Below are positions 44,754-56,235 of a stretch of DNA of 64,000 nucleotides, in pieces. Made by a program: the position numbers and the translations under genes. Origin of the DNA: Aurelia coerulea (taxonomy: Eukaryota > Cnidaria > Scyphozoa > Semaeostomeae > Ulmaridae); NCBI GenBank assembly GCA_039566865.1, contig CM076943.1, positions 21,999,163 through 22,063,162 on the forward strand, read 5' to 3'. The first letter of the stretch is position 1; each line of letters starts with the position of its first letter. The notes beneath the pieces are model-generated. The model saw only the letters and a program-made list of their open reading frames with translations. It ran no database searches and was not told the origin of the DNA.

Positions 44754-45724
44754 CTGAAATCAGTGAAACATATATCGTTAAAGGGTCTCTGTCGAAGCCA
44801 TGATTTTGCAATTTTTTTGAAAGGTACTGGTCTGTCACACAGACTTCTCATCCTTTTTTTAAATGAAAGCATTGTCTTGGAGATAGATCTTTGTACTTCA
44901 TACAGGAACACAGCAAACATTTAAATTTCTTACGATTGCTCGAATGTAAGTGGAGTTGGGATGGTTACTTCAGATGGCTTGGGTGAAACCACCATAAAAA
45001 CTACACCTAACAATGAACACGTGCCAAAAATAATTCTACTTACAGATTTGGTTACAACTAGTGACAGAGAAAGTAAAGGTAAGAAAATTTTGCAACAGCA
45101 GCTTATCAAAGATTCTACATCAACAATTTTACAATAGAAGGTTTGGAATACACGAAAGCCTGATCGCCACTAGATTAGGCTCTGCGTGGTTCAATCTCAT
45201 TGAAGCAACATTTGAGGACATAAACTTATTTCTTTCTTTCAGGTTTTAAGGTTAATTCGGTTTTGTCTTACAGGATTTAACAGTTTTTCTCTTGTTACAG
45301 GCTTATTTTGGTTATTGTTTCTTTACAGGAGTTAATAGTCTTCTTTCTACTGATTTCGGTGTTTTTGTTGCGTTTATGGGTTTAATATGATGAGTCCGTT
45401 ATTTAGGGCTATTTAAAAAAATATGAATATAAAGCAATTAATTCAAACGAACTACAAACTAAGATAATTACATAATATAAAGCTTAATATAAAGGACATG
45501 ACTCTCGCACGTCCTACATCACTCTAGGGAAAGCAAACACCCGCATGTTTGGACAAAGGATTTCAAAATATTAGGTTAAAATTATAGCTCGACGACTAAA
45601 CGAAAAATCAGTGAATTGCTATTCATTAGTGAATACGGCCACACAATGAATACACAAGAGACATCATACTCATTGAAATTGTTTAATTAGCCATGAACTT
45701 TCATTTTGATTTCAATTTTTAAGT
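44754..45724. other. EXD1 intron, nothing recognised
   Basis: Intronic sequence. No repeat ends or exons that I can support. Confidence 0.35.
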
Positions 45725-45727
45725 TTA

Positions 45728-46119
45728 GGACCTGTTCATATGGAGGCGAGCCAGCCCGCCTACAGGGCTGGCCCGCAAGTGAGCTGATTTCGCATTCTGT
45801 TCATATGGCAAAATCCATCCCGCCTACTGGGCTGGAATTGGTCACGTGCCATCGTTGGTGGGATTGTTTTGCATGCCCACCCATGCGCAGTAGAGACCTT
45901 TTCGTCTCGGCAGGCGGGCTGGAGTGTTCATATGGGAAAATTTTGATCCCGCCAAGTGGGATCCCGGCAGTACTTGAGTGAGATCTCGCCTACCGGGCCC
46001 GCCCGCCTGCTCATATGACCAGACAACAGACTTTGAATGGGAAACAGGGATAAGGTGAGATCTCGGCAAAAACCTCCAGCCCAGTAAGCGGGCTGGCTCG
46101 CCTCCATATGAACAGGTCC
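45728..46119. mobile_element. Harbinger-like MITE, 392 bp
   Basis: 3-bp duplication TTA (45725-45727, 46120-46122). Ends GGACCTGTTCATATGGAGGC and GCCTCCATATGAACAGGTCC are perfect inverses. gttcatatgg recurs internally in both orientations, and the element is markedly GC-richer than its surroundings. Confidence 0.85.
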
Positions 46120-47015
46120 TTAGATTCTAACTGATCTTTGTAAACCTTTAGGGAGTTATCTTCTCAATTGTTTGTAATATAGATGTTAGATGTTAACGCT
46201 TTACTCATTCACCTGATGATGCCATATGGATGTAAAGCGAAATATTGTGAATTTTTATCAATGGATATTGAAAAATGAAGCTTCTTCTCATTCTTTTCTT
46301 ATTAAATAATATAAAGTCCTATTTACAACTTAATTTAGGGCGGTAGTTTGCTCCTCTCTATGTTTTGATTTTCTTTTGAAAGCTGCCACATTTTCCCCTA
46401 TGTTGATATCATGACTGACAGCATTCCAAAGGATGCTGCCTCTGAAGGTAACAGAGTTTAGGCCAAAAGTATGAGTTTTTATTTGCAGCAATTTTACCAA
46501 ATTCGCAAATTTGGATAGAATAATGAACTACTTGAGGTGAAAGAAACAGACCACCTCCAAGAAAGGAACTGTGAGCAAAACTTTATGTAATGGAACAGGC
46601 CTTCTCCCTGAAATTTTCAAATCAAACATTTGAATTTTTCAACACACTTAATTCAGTTTCTTTTTTCAATTGAGTTCACTAACTTTTAGTTTTCTATAAT
46701 GCAATTTACTTCGTCTTTGCTACAATTTAGTTTTAATAATGCAGCTTTCAAGAAAGTTTTTTAATATTCCAAGTACAGGCTGCCATTGTGTGGTTGCTGT
46801 GGAGGAACTGCGGGGTTAATTGTCTCGATTTTGACACAGTTACATATTTCAAGCTTCAAAGGTGGTTCCTGACCAGCGCAGCACTTCTATCGTTCTCCGG
46901 CAATGTCTAAATCAAGTAATGTTTGAAAGAAAGAGTCCAAGCATCATATTCAAATTTTCTCTACATTTTTAAAAGGGTGGACAGTGTTGCCTTATACATA
47001 AACAACGCTAAAAAA
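46120..47015. other. EXD1 intron, nothing recognised
   Basis: Intronic AT-rich sequence without visible repeats. Confidence 0.35.
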
Positions 47016-47538
47016 GCATAGGTTCCAAATCTTTAAAAAGGCTGGTGTAAAATTGAGTGACCTATTTCTTTGAACTGAATGACTTCAAAGAAACTTTAGC
47101 TATTTCTCTATAATTCTACCGTTGGACTTTTCTGAAATCTTTAATATTATCAGAGTTAGAATGCTTTCCTTCTTTTTCAAGAATTCAACAAACATTTTCA
47201 AAAGAACTTAAAACCATCGTAATGTCTAAACTGTTTGACGTAACATGAAATAATTTCGACGAAAACCATAGTTTATGAATGCCTACAATATGGTATCAAG
47301 CAAAAGTCTGTCACTCATCTGGTTTATGATTTAGAAATTTGATGACGTCACATCCTCAAATGAGCTGAAATTTAAAACAAGCTGTAATTTTGAAAAATAT
47401 TCAAAATTTCTGGAAAGTCCAACGGTAGAATTATAGATAAGTATCTAAAGTTTCTTTCAAGCCATTCAGTCAGAAGAAATGGGTCATTGAATTTTACACC
47501 CACCTTTTTACGCCGAGTTAAAGATTTGGAACCTATGC
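47016..47538. mobile_element. GCATAGGTTCC MITE, second full copy
   Basis: Same orientation and length class as 18317-18808: gcataggttccaaatcttta at the start, gatttggaacctatgc at the end, gatgacgtcacatcctcaaa inside. TA duplication is not evident. Confidence 0.8.
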
Positions 47539-47675
47539 TCACTATAAACACTTTTGAATAGACAGAAAAAATCTAAATACAGTGCTAGAACACTTTCTTT
47601 GAAATTTACCTAATTTTTGACATTGCTGGAAAACAATAGAAGTGCTGTTTTTGAAGCAACCGCTTATCCTGAGCA

Positions 47676-48075
47676 TAGGGCTCAAATCTTTCAAATCTTT
47701 AAAAAGGTGGGTGTAAAATTCTATTCCATTTTACTTTGAATTGAATGGCTTGAAAGGAACTTATAGTACTTTGCTGTAAATCTGCCGTGGAAATTTTTTG
47801 ATATCTTGATTTTTTTTCAAAATGACGGCAATTAATGATTTTTGAAAAAATTGATGGAAAATTTTGAAAACATTTAAATCATCGTAAATCCTAAACAAAA
47901 GGAGGAAAAATCATATAACTTTCAAGCAAACCATAGTTTATGAAGGCCTACAATATGGTGGCAACCAGAAATCTGTAGCTTTTCTGGTTTAGGATTTAGA
48001 AATTTGATGACGTCATAGCCCTCAAATCAAGATTCAACAAATTGCCACGGCAAATGCGTTCCTTCCAAGCCATTT
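47676..48075. mobile_element. Diverged GCATAGG MITE copy
   Basis: Begins gcatagggctcaaatctttc, then aaaaaggtgggtgtaaaatt; gaaatttgatgacgtcat and catagtttatga persist. The right end is rearranged. Confidence 0.6.
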
Positions 48076-48243
48076 TGAAATTAATCAAGATATCAACCAC
48101 TTGTCAATTGACTCCACGGCAGATTTGACTAGCCATTAACAAAACATGCAAATAAATGAGATTAAGTAAAACATCTACAAAAAGCTAGTTACCTTCACAT
48201 TTGATGTAAGCCAGCATTTAATTCAGAACAGGGCTACTGGTTT

Positions 48244-48650
48244 TCAAAATCCTTCTGTACTCCGATAGAACTTTTTTACACCGACCAAGTGTTTAACAAA
48301 AGGGGAGCAAATAAAGATTTGAGCCCCAGTTTTGTGGATAAAATTTAAGGTCATTTCTAGTATATTCTTATTTACGTCATCAGAAAGGTCTTTATCACCA
48401 TACAATAAATATTGTACTAGAACGTTGTTTGGAAGGCTGTTGATGTGAACAAATGGTTGTAATAATTCCGAAACTCCAGCGAGAAGATCTCGTCGGTGGA
48501 TGCCGAATGAAGGGCAAAGCAACAAAAAGTGTTCTGTATCTTCAATCCCATCGTTCGTTGGGCACATTGGGTTCACCGTATCTCTGAAATTATGCTTGAA
48601 TTTATGAAAGTTCAATTTACTCAGACCAACTCTAAGTTGAAGCCTGACCT
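48244..48650 (-). pseudogene. LINE ORF2 C-terminus, zinc-knuckle type
   Basis: Reads RLQLRVGLSKLN, HKFKHNFRDTVNPMC, then IEDTEHFLLLCPSF: the C-terminal Cys-His knuckle (C..C..H....C) of a non-LTR reverse transcriptase. 5'-truncated at about 48655, as is usual for LINE insertions; one uninterrupted frame of about 130 codons to the stop. The wording is close to LINEs I recall from corals and anemones. It lies 120 bp downstream of EXD1 exon 6. Confidence 0.8.
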
Positions 48651-48770
48651 ATGCAACTGAGGGAAAACAGAGACAATTAAAGCTATAGCTCATCCACAGC
48701 ACCATGGGTACAATTTTTTGGGACACCTTGTAGACCGCAGAAAAATAACACAGACATAGAAATGAGTTAC

Positions 48771-48962
48771 CTTCAAGATGTAGCAATCTTCAAGCAGAGC
48801 ACGTAATCCTTTAGACAAGCTTTCCTCTCCCAATTTAAATACATCAAACACGTATGTTACTCTCCTGCAGCCAATTACCAACAAACACAACTTGCCAGAA
48901 CGTCCGATTTTGTCTCCCTCCGCAGATATGCCAACTACTCTTTGCTCATTGATGTTTTCAAG
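48771..48962 (-). CDS. EXD1: EXD1 exon 6 (Exo I region)
   Basis: 64 codons, phase 0 at both ends; acceptor ttacgtttag, donor GTAACT. Reads VVGISAEGDKIG, then GKLCLLVIG, then VYVFDVFKLG-like and LLEDCYILK. It aligns without gaps to vertebrate EXD1 across the start of the exonuclease fold. The D-x-E of active Exo I is S-A-E here, so the first catalytic Asp is missing while Glu is kept. Confidence 0.95.
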
Positions 48963-48999
48963 CTAAACGTAATCGGAAACAATGTCAAAGGGAATCAAG

Positions 49000-49215
49000 G
49001 GGATATGGCTCAATGGTAGCACGCTTGACTACCAATCTGAAGGTTGGTGGTTCGAGTACTCACCCTGCCGAACCTGCTAAAAAGTGTGAGGAGAGTTGCC
49101 TCCAGGCTAAAGGAATCACGAGGTGTGGTCACATCGCGAGGAAGGACCAGTACGCTGCTTCGATAAGCTCGGCTTCTCAGCATCCTAAAGCCACCTTCGG
49201 ATGCTAGGTAGAAAT
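49000..49215 (+). repeat. tRNA-derived SINE
   Basis: Starts ggggatatggctcaatggta with an A box (TGGCTCAATGG) and B box (GGTTCGAGTAC), then a tRNA-unrelated body ending ttcggatgctagg. Related to 5626-5829; unrelated to the array at 365-1870. In the intron between EXD1 exons 5 and 6, close to exon 6. Confidence 0.75.
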
Positions 49216-49922
49216 GTATACAAAAAATCAAAACAGATAAGAGTTGGCCTGGGTGAAATTAAAAATATACCGCATTGTATTTCATAACTTTAGCACGTGC
49301 CGTTTCATTGTGTAGGTAAAGAAGCAAGAGGTGTGTAGATGTCTTCTTTAGCCTATTTATAGCGGTCACTCAATGCACCAATGTTGCTTTCCTTTGAGGT
49401 TGAGTGCCTGATGTGCTGTGAAAAGTCAACCAGTTTGACAATTCGTATCACATGAAACAGAACTGACGATTTCACACAGCTACGGCGATCACTTTTTCCT
49501 TGAAATTTTGGAAAGCTTTCCGATAATTCACATAAAGATAACTGACATCTGGAAAAATTTCCTGAACTGAATACGTATGATAGGTTGCAAAACCATGACA
49601 AGCTCGTAGATACCATATCTGGCACAACTAAGATTACAGGTGAGGGTCACTTCGGTTTATGGGTATACGTAGTTTCTACTTTCAAGCAAAGGGTTAGACT
49701 GATTACATGGTCATAGTTATTGCTATTGATGGGCTGGAGGACACTCCAAGACTCAGAAGGGATGTGCGGTCTCGGTTTGGCGTAAGTCTCATTTTAATGA
49801 GCGGACTCATCATAATCAGTGAAGCATGGGGCTACCTGGAAACTAACTTCCTACTTATGGAGAAAAACGCCTCAGTTGTTATCAAATAACTATCCCAAAT
49901 TACGACGGCAGAAAATATGCCA
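49216..49922. other. EXD1 intron with solo Mutator-like end
   Basis: At about 49692 the sequence ggttagactgattacatggtc followed by atagttattgctattgatggg matches the terminal part of the 40967-41543 family; the opposite end is not seen. No gene. Confidence 0.4.
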
Positions 49923-49924
49923 TA

Positions 49925-50723
49925 CCGGGTGACCCAGAAAAAAGTGACCTAACGCAATCTGCTTTAGAAAAAAAGTACCTGGCTGATGGAAATTCTTCGA
50001 ACGTTGTTCTGTCACTGCAAGACTACCCTACATCATGAGTATTTTTGGATTTTTTTTCGGCACTGTAAATTTCCCGGATTAAAGATTTTGAGAAAACGGG
50101 CAAGCTTGAAATCCGCAAAAAGTGGTCAAAAACAGGGGATCGATTTGAAGCCATTTCAGATCTTCAAAACAACGACGAGGGTGTTTCATTTCAGCCTGGG
50201 AATAGGCAACTCGGTTAAAAGTTTCCAGAGCAAGTTTATAGTCCCTAGGCACCTAAGCATTTGGAGCGGAAAATGAATGTTCTTTGTAAACTTGTGGAGT
50301 TTCAAAAGAATTCAATTTCCCACGCAAATCGAAATGTTAAGAATTGCTTACAGAAAAGCAAAAATATCCTTGTCCCTTGAGACAAGAATATTGCAGGTAT
50401 CTAGGAACTATAAACTTGCTCTGACAACATTCGACTGAGCTGCCTATTCCCAGGCTGAAATGAAACACGCTCCTCGTTGTTTTGAAGATCTGAAATGGCT
50501 GCAAATCGATCCCCCATTTTTGACGACTTTTTGAAGATTTAAAGCATGCCCTTTTTCTCGTAATCCTTAATTCGGGAATTTTACCGTGTCGAAAAAAATT
50601 GCGAAAAATAGTCCTAACAGGCTAATCTTTTAGCAACAGAATAACGCTTGAAAAATTTCAATCAGCCATATACTTTTTCCTCTATACCAGATTGCGTTGG
50701 GTCACTTTTTTTGGGTCACCCGG
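49925..50723. mobile_element. Large palindromic MITE next to EXD1 exon 5, 799 bp
   Basis: TA at 49923-49924 and 50724-50725. Ends CCGGGTGACCCAGAAAAAAG and CTTTTTTTGGGTCACCCGG. Arms of about 330 bp are inverted copies (tttcagcctgggaataggc; ctggaaact..; gatcttcaaaacaacgacga). The right end is 18 bp from the exon 5 donor. Confidence 0.85.
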
Positions 50724-50741
50724 TATAAATTTGAAACTCAC

Positions 50742-50848
50742 TGCACTGTCAAATTTTTCACCAAATTCGTTAACAAGGATAACTTCTGGAGGATCATTGA
50801 AATCTTCTTCTCGTGATTTCGTCATGAATGTATCATCTCCAGTGAGAT
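50742..50848 (-). CDS. EXD1: EXD1 exon 5
   Basis: 107 bp, phase 1 in and 0 out; acceptor ttttcaag, donor GTGAGT. Gives an acidic linker (DLTGDDTFM, REEDFNDPPEVILVNEFG) ending FDSA, which joins exon 6 so that FDSALENINEQRVVGI matches the start of the vertebrate exonuclease fold. Confidence 0.9.
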
Positions 50849-51187
50849 CTTGAAAAAGAAAAATATATAACATGAAGGCTCTATTTAGCCCTCTCTCTCT
50901 ATTAAATCACTCTGTATAAAGCCCATCTTTAACAAGCCCCTCCCTTCTAAGCCAAAATCTTAAATGAGCCACCCCCCATCTATAAGCCCTCCACTTATCC
51001 ACAAACGCCACATAAGTTCGCACATTTAGCTTGATATTGTTTGGGATAAAAGCTGCATCAAATTTTTACATTTCACTCCTAAAATTGTGCTAAATATGAG
51101 ATAAAAGCACTAAATATTGATTACCTACAGATAAAGATACATATCCTTATCATTTGAAATTGTCAATTTAAGCCCCCTCTCTTTTAA
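50849..51187. other. EXD1 intron, repeated cc-rich phrases
   Basis: Loose repetition of aagccc-cct-tct phrases over 50880-51180 and after 51324; possibly a worn minisatellite. Nothing else. Confidence 0.35.
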
Positions 51188-51323
51188 AGAACGCCGGTCA
51201 ACCAGCATCCTTTGCAGTCGCGCTTTGCTGAGCACTGCTATGTACGATGTCATATGAAAATGGCTGCCGCAGTCGTAAGGCAAAATGGGATGCGCGCAAA
51301 GGAAGCTGGTTGACCGGCGTTCT
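51188..51323. mobile_element. piggyBac-like TTAA MITE, 136 bp
   Basis: TTAA at 51184-51187 and 51324-51327. Perfect inverted ends AGAACGCCGGTCAACCAGC and GCTGGTTGACCGGCGTTCT. The smallest of three TTAA elements here. Confidence 0.8.
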
Positions 51324-51874
51324 TTAAGCCCCCTTCTGGAGTCTCCAAAATCAAATAAGCCCCCTAGGGGATTGTAATGGACGTCATTTCATTCGAAATG
51401 CAATCGATCAGTCAGGAGTAAATTTTCTTCAAAAATTTTACAATTTTCAGTCCATAATCAACGAAGCTGGTGATTAAGAGACTAACCAAAAATATCTCCA
51501 ATCAAAGACCTTTGTTCACTCCTATTTTGTACCCTTACCATTAATTACATGCAACATATCAATTAGGAAGACGCTGGCTAAAAGACCAGAGAGAGAGAAA
51601 ATCCATAACCCTCCCATCAGTTCAATATTATTTGCTCTCTTATCTTCTCCTATTTCAGTTTAGCAGTGTATTTGTTTTTCTGACGTTGTCTCCACCCTTT
51701 TACATCTTTTAGCGATCATTGCCCATTTCTTTTTCCTTTAGTTGCCTCTCTCTCGCCCAGTTCTTCCTTCCTCGTTTTAAACCCATAGTTAAGTCCTTTG
51801 CAAGCGCAAAAGGTTTTACTCAGTACTTCGTCGACAAAACACGATAAAAATTTTCCATGGAATCAGCAAAGGTT

Positions 51875-52411
51875 CTGGGTGTCCCAAAGAGTACTCTTGT
51901 TAAAAAAAATCACCAAAAACCTTCTTAGCAACCTTATTACAAAACTTTTTCATCTCTTTTGTCGATGATCCAAATATACTTAAACCCAATGCAATTTTTT
52001 TCGTTACTTAAAGATTATAAAATAACAGGGTTTAAAAGCGTTAGTCTGAGCCATACTTCTAAACAACGTTGTAAATCTTGCCTAACAGCCATGATTTTGG
52101 ATTTTTCACTATCCTTCAAGTCTGAAATGATCATTTGCATTCCTTTTTTAAATTTATGACCGACTAAAGTAGACTAGAAGCTCAATAGGCAAGAAAACTA
52201 ATAATCTGGTAATCATGCATCCTTTAGCAGTATGCTTCAAAAACGGGTAGCCTTAAATAGAGCTAAATTTGCTAATTTGCCAAACACAAGATCAGCTTTA
52301 ATTGGCATTATAATTTGATCCTTAATCTACATGCCAAAAATGAAACTAAAAGATTTGCCATGTGATCAAATTTCTCGATTTCCAAAAGGAGTACTGTTTT
52401 TGGACAACCAG
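51875..52411. mobile_element. Mariner-type MITE in EXD1 intron
   Basis: Left CTGGGTGTCCCAAAGAGTAC, right GTACTGTTTTTGGACAACCAG, inverted and imperfect; the interior is loosely palindromic (tcaagtctgaaatgatcatt). Related to 53532-54082. Target duplication not clear. Confidence 0.55.
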
Positions 52412-52658
52412 TGGTTTGAATTTTCTTATAAATTAGACAGTGGACCTGGCTTTCGTTGCCATAGTTGAATCAAAATTCATAACAGGTGTAACATCGCTAA
52501 ATATGGCTTTAAAGTGAAAATGTGCAAACAAGAGACGTTTTTGCCATTTAGTGAGAGACTCTCGAGCAACACAGCTTTCTGGTAAATAGTGGATTTTAGA
52601 ATGATCCATTCTGATCAAACAAATTGGCAAAGAGAGTTATCAAAACACTTACATTTAC

Positions 52659-52786
52659 CAGGGTTGAGTGGTTTTCTTGCGATCAGCCTTGGGCCCTCAT
52701 CACTTGGATCCTTGGCACTGAGACTACTTTCTTCTTCCTCTATGTTCTGGTTTGCATCTAGACCAGTTGGTGAGCTGTCCAGGTCA
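52659..52786 (-). CDS. EXD1: EXD1 exon 4
   Basis: 128 bp, phase 2 in and 1 out; acceptor ctctttttcag, donor GTAAAT. Encodes an acidic, Ser-rich linker (NQNIEEEESSLSAKDPSDEG) ending ARKPLNP. The family is poorly conserved here, so placement rests on splice sites, phase to exon 5 and codon character. Confidence 0.8.
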
Positions 52787-53531
52787 CTGAAAAAGAGATC
52801 AGGAATTCAGCATTGCAAGAAAACGCACTTTAGTATATGGCGTTCAAATATACGGCTCTTTGGACCGACAACGGAGCAATTTACTGTAACTGGTTCTTGA
52901 TTGGTCCGCAAAAGCCCTATTTTCAAAGCCTTAAAAATCAACAACAAGGGAGGAGCTTCTTGTGCAGGCTTAGGCCGCAAGAATTGTCAGACAAAGTTTA
53001 GCTTACTCCTGGAAGACTTCTTTGCTGTAAATTTTGAAGACTAATTTGCAATCATACACAAAGAAAATCCAATGTTAATTAATGTCAAAACGACCAACTA
53101 CGGTGATGCATAGGATCAAAAACACAATAGAGAAGTGCAGTAATGTAAACAATGTTCTCAAAAGGTTCTGCAATATAATAAAGCCTTTATTAAACGATTA
53201 CTCGATCCATGCTGGAAAATATTTGGACCTTAGTTCTATGTATGGACTTCACTGCGTTCGGACCGTACGTGAAACTGAGGTCAAAATATTTTCCATCAAT
53301 GACCTCGTAATCGTTTAATGACCGCATTCCTGAGCTGAATGAATCATGGAATCAAATGTGCTCATATCTAGAGGAAGGACAACAACTCATCTCAGATAAG
53401 CCTAAGTTCTTAGTGTTCCTGAAGCGACAGTGTCATGCTTAGGCGGAAACAAACTAACTCACCTCTTTGCGTATATGAAAGAGATGAAATCAAAAATATT
53501 CAGTGTTGTGACTTTCTTTATGATAATTATA

Positions 53532-54082
53532 CCAGGTGTCCCCAAAGTAAGTACTCCTGTTTGAAAACTCATTGAGATTTGATTATACTCATGGATGTCT
53601 AATCTTTAAATTTCGTTTTTTTGGCAAGTCAATCAAAGACCTAATTATAGGTATATTGGCTAATCTTGTGGGTGGCTTTAAAATGAGTTAATTTAGCTCT
53701 CAAGGGCTGTTTGGCTATGAAGCATATTGCAAAAAGCATTTGATGATCACCAGATTAATTTCTTTTGCATAATTAGGCCTCTAATTTGGTCTTAAATGTT
53801 GGAAAGAAACACAAACTATTATTGTAGACTTGAAGGATACTGAACAATCTCAAAATCTGTTAGGCAAGATTTATCCTTGAAAGCATTGCGCAGTACAATA
53901 ACGCTTTTCAGTTAAGACCAATCATTTTATAGCCTTTTAAGTGACAAAAAACAACCATTTTATCATTTAGGTCATTCAAAAAGGATATCAACAAGAAAAT
54001 TTTATGATACTGCAGTACAGTAGGTTTGAAAATGGAGTTTTTGGTGATTTTGTAAAAAGAAGTACTTTTATGGGACACCAGG
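53532..54082. mobile_element. Mariner-type MITE, 551 bp
   Basis: TA at 53530-53531 and 54083-54084. Ends CCAGGTGTCCCCAAAGTAAG and ...ATGGGACACCAGG, inverted; weakly palindromic interior. In the intron between EXD1 exons 3 and 4. Confidence 0.7.
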
Positions 54083-54240
54083 TAGGAAACTCCAATTAGC
54101 CAAACATCTACCCCCTTCAATATAAAATGCTTTTTATGGCTTACAAAGTGCACATACCCATCATTGGCAGTCTCTTCATCTGCATTACCACTAAGCAATG
54201 CCGGTGCCTCCTAACCTATGCTGTTTATTGCATCAAGATG

Positions 54241-54471
54241 AGCTCAGACTCGGAACTAGAGCAAAGCAATTCTGGAAACGAAGGTCTGGCGAACTTTGAG
54301 GGAGAAATTGAAGGGCTTGCAGGTGCAGTTGGTGCGGCAGTCCCATATGACGACGCTCAGATCGATAGGCTAGGCCTAGGCCGTACATGTGTGGGAGAGC
54401 CTCTCGCCGATGATGAAGGCCGTTCATGTGTGGGAGAGCCTCTCGCCGATGATGAACATTGCATACGATAA
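54241..54471 (+). CDS. Unrecognised + strand open frame with 39-bp duplication
   Basis: An ATG at 54238-54240 opens a frame of about 77 codons: MSSDSELEQSNSGNEG, a Gly/Ala-rich stretch, then CVGEPLADDE twice, in tandem. The duplicated units are 39 bp (54379-54417, 54418-54456). It ends at a stop. Strand is opposite to EXD1, inside its intron. Acidic Ser-rich starts of this kind occur in many metazoan nuclear and transposon-derived proteins, but I recognise no family. It may be an exon remnant. Confidence 0.25.
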   Translation, partial: SSDSELEQSNSGNEGLANFEGEIEGLAGAVGAAVPYDDAQIDRLGLGRTCVGEPLADDEGRSCVGEPLADDEHCIR

Positions 54472-54689
54472 CGGGAGAGAGGAGGGACAGCGAAACGAAA
54501 TTCTTGTTGGAGAGTTAGACAACTAAATCGTACTTTCCCAGTTGAATCTTGGTGAGTGACATTTTGAATGAAATTAATTCTCAGCAGCTTAGAAGTAACT
54601 ACAAATCTAAGCTGTTTACACACTCCTCTTAGGCCACTACCAACCAAAACAAAAGCATCTTTTCAGCAGTTTCGTGTTGACTAATTTTG

Positions 54690-54953
54690 ATAGGGCTGAA
54701 AAGTTTTCTGTCATCGAATGCATGTTTGGAAAATGCTTCTATGGAATCTGTAAACAAAGAATTTGTCATTACTACTTTACTGGATAAAAGAAGCCCATCA
54801 TCCTCTTCATATGATAATGACCAAAACATTGCAAGCATCACTCAGCATCCTGGATCTTCAGAAATCTGTCTTGGTAACTGCTCATTGCCTCACTTCGCAG
54901 ATAAATATGAAACTAATGACAATGTTCGCAACTGCCCAGAAATATATTGCTAA
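54690..54953 (+). CDS. Possible exon, unrecognised
   Basis: An open + strand frame after a possible acceptor (ttttgatag) with Ser-rich content (DKRSPSSSSYDNDQN) to a stop at 54951-54953. It has plausible codon character but no family match. It may belong with the frames at 54241 and 56236 as one small gene inside the EXD1 intron, or be chance. Confidence 0.15.
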   Translation: MGLKSFLSSNACLENASMESVNKEFVITTLLDKRSPSSSSYDNDQNIASITQHPGSSEICLGNCSLPHFADKYETNDNVRNCPEIYC

Positions 54954-56235
54954 TTCATATCTTTACATGCCAGATGATTTCAAGTCCCAGGTTGGAAAAC
55001 TTGCTTTCGCTCGCAGCTATGAAACTCTGTCAAACTCGCTGCTCGCAGCTACAATAACCAATCCTCGCATGCGAGAACAAAAGATCTATTGTTAATTTTG
55101 CTTCTCTCGCAGCTTTTTAAACTCTTTTTAAATTCCACTCGCAGCTCGCACCTTCAAATTTATTTCACTCGCTACTACGCGTAGGCCAAATCACGCATGT
55201 TTTCCAACCTGGTTCAAGTCAATAGGGATATCACCATCAAACTACCCTTTGTAGGGAAATAAGTAAACAAGTTTTGTGCGTGGTTGTGAGCATTCAATGC
55301 CTTGATTTTAGATTTTATTTCGTGTACCAAGTCAGCTTTTCTTTGAAACCATATGGTGGACAGTTTTTTATCTCAACCTGTAACGTTTCTTTGCAGGTTC
55401 TTTATAGCAGTGGCATACAAGGAGTTTACTATCCTTGGATGGATGGCTATCCATGGATGGCTTGAAAACAACAAAAATGTCCCATTGCAAGCATATGCAT
55501 AACACATGATAACAACCAGGTTTCCAGGTACAGAGCTGCAGGGTTTTGAAGAGGAAGATTGATTGCTAATACAGGTATAAACAACTAAATGGGGTAGAAA
55601 ATAGGCACTTTCATATGAATTAAGCAGAACGTTTCAACCATAGCCCACTATCAAACAAGGCTCCAAATGGTGTTCTTAATTCATTTCATGTCAAAGTGCT
55701 CATATTTTACTTTTGGTTAGTTGTTTATCTTTGTACTTGCACTACACGCAACAAGAAGAATTTTTGATGATATGATTCATTTGATGTAGATCTAGATACA
55801 ACAAGATTCAATGAAATTAAAAAAGTTTCAACACAATCAGGCTTTCTTTCCTAGAGCAGCCTCTGCTGATAAAATAACGATCTGAAAATTCTAAAAAGTG
55901 TGCTAGTTTCCATGTCCGTTGAATCTTGTAGTATCTACTTAATAAATAGTATCTTTTTATGTTGTACTTGATATCAAAAACTTTTGTACAAGCAATATAC
56001 ATATTGCTAGTATCGATGACCACAAAGTTGAAACGATCAAGAACAGTAGAAGAGACGTAAAGAATCAAAGCTGTCTTTTTAGTGCGTACACCTTTATAAT
56101 ATTGATAGTAAATATTTCAAAGGCTCTACATCATACAGTAAAGGCCTTTTCATATTTGCACTGCTTTCTTGCTTAAAAAGTATCAAAAATCTTTCAGACA
56201 ATGTTTAATGTCTTTAGAATTCTTGTTTTTCTTTG
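54954..56235. other. EXD1 intron, nothing recognised
   Basis: Intronic sequence with a loosely repeated ctcgcagct phrase at 55000-55160. No exon or repeat that I can support. Confidence 0.35.
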
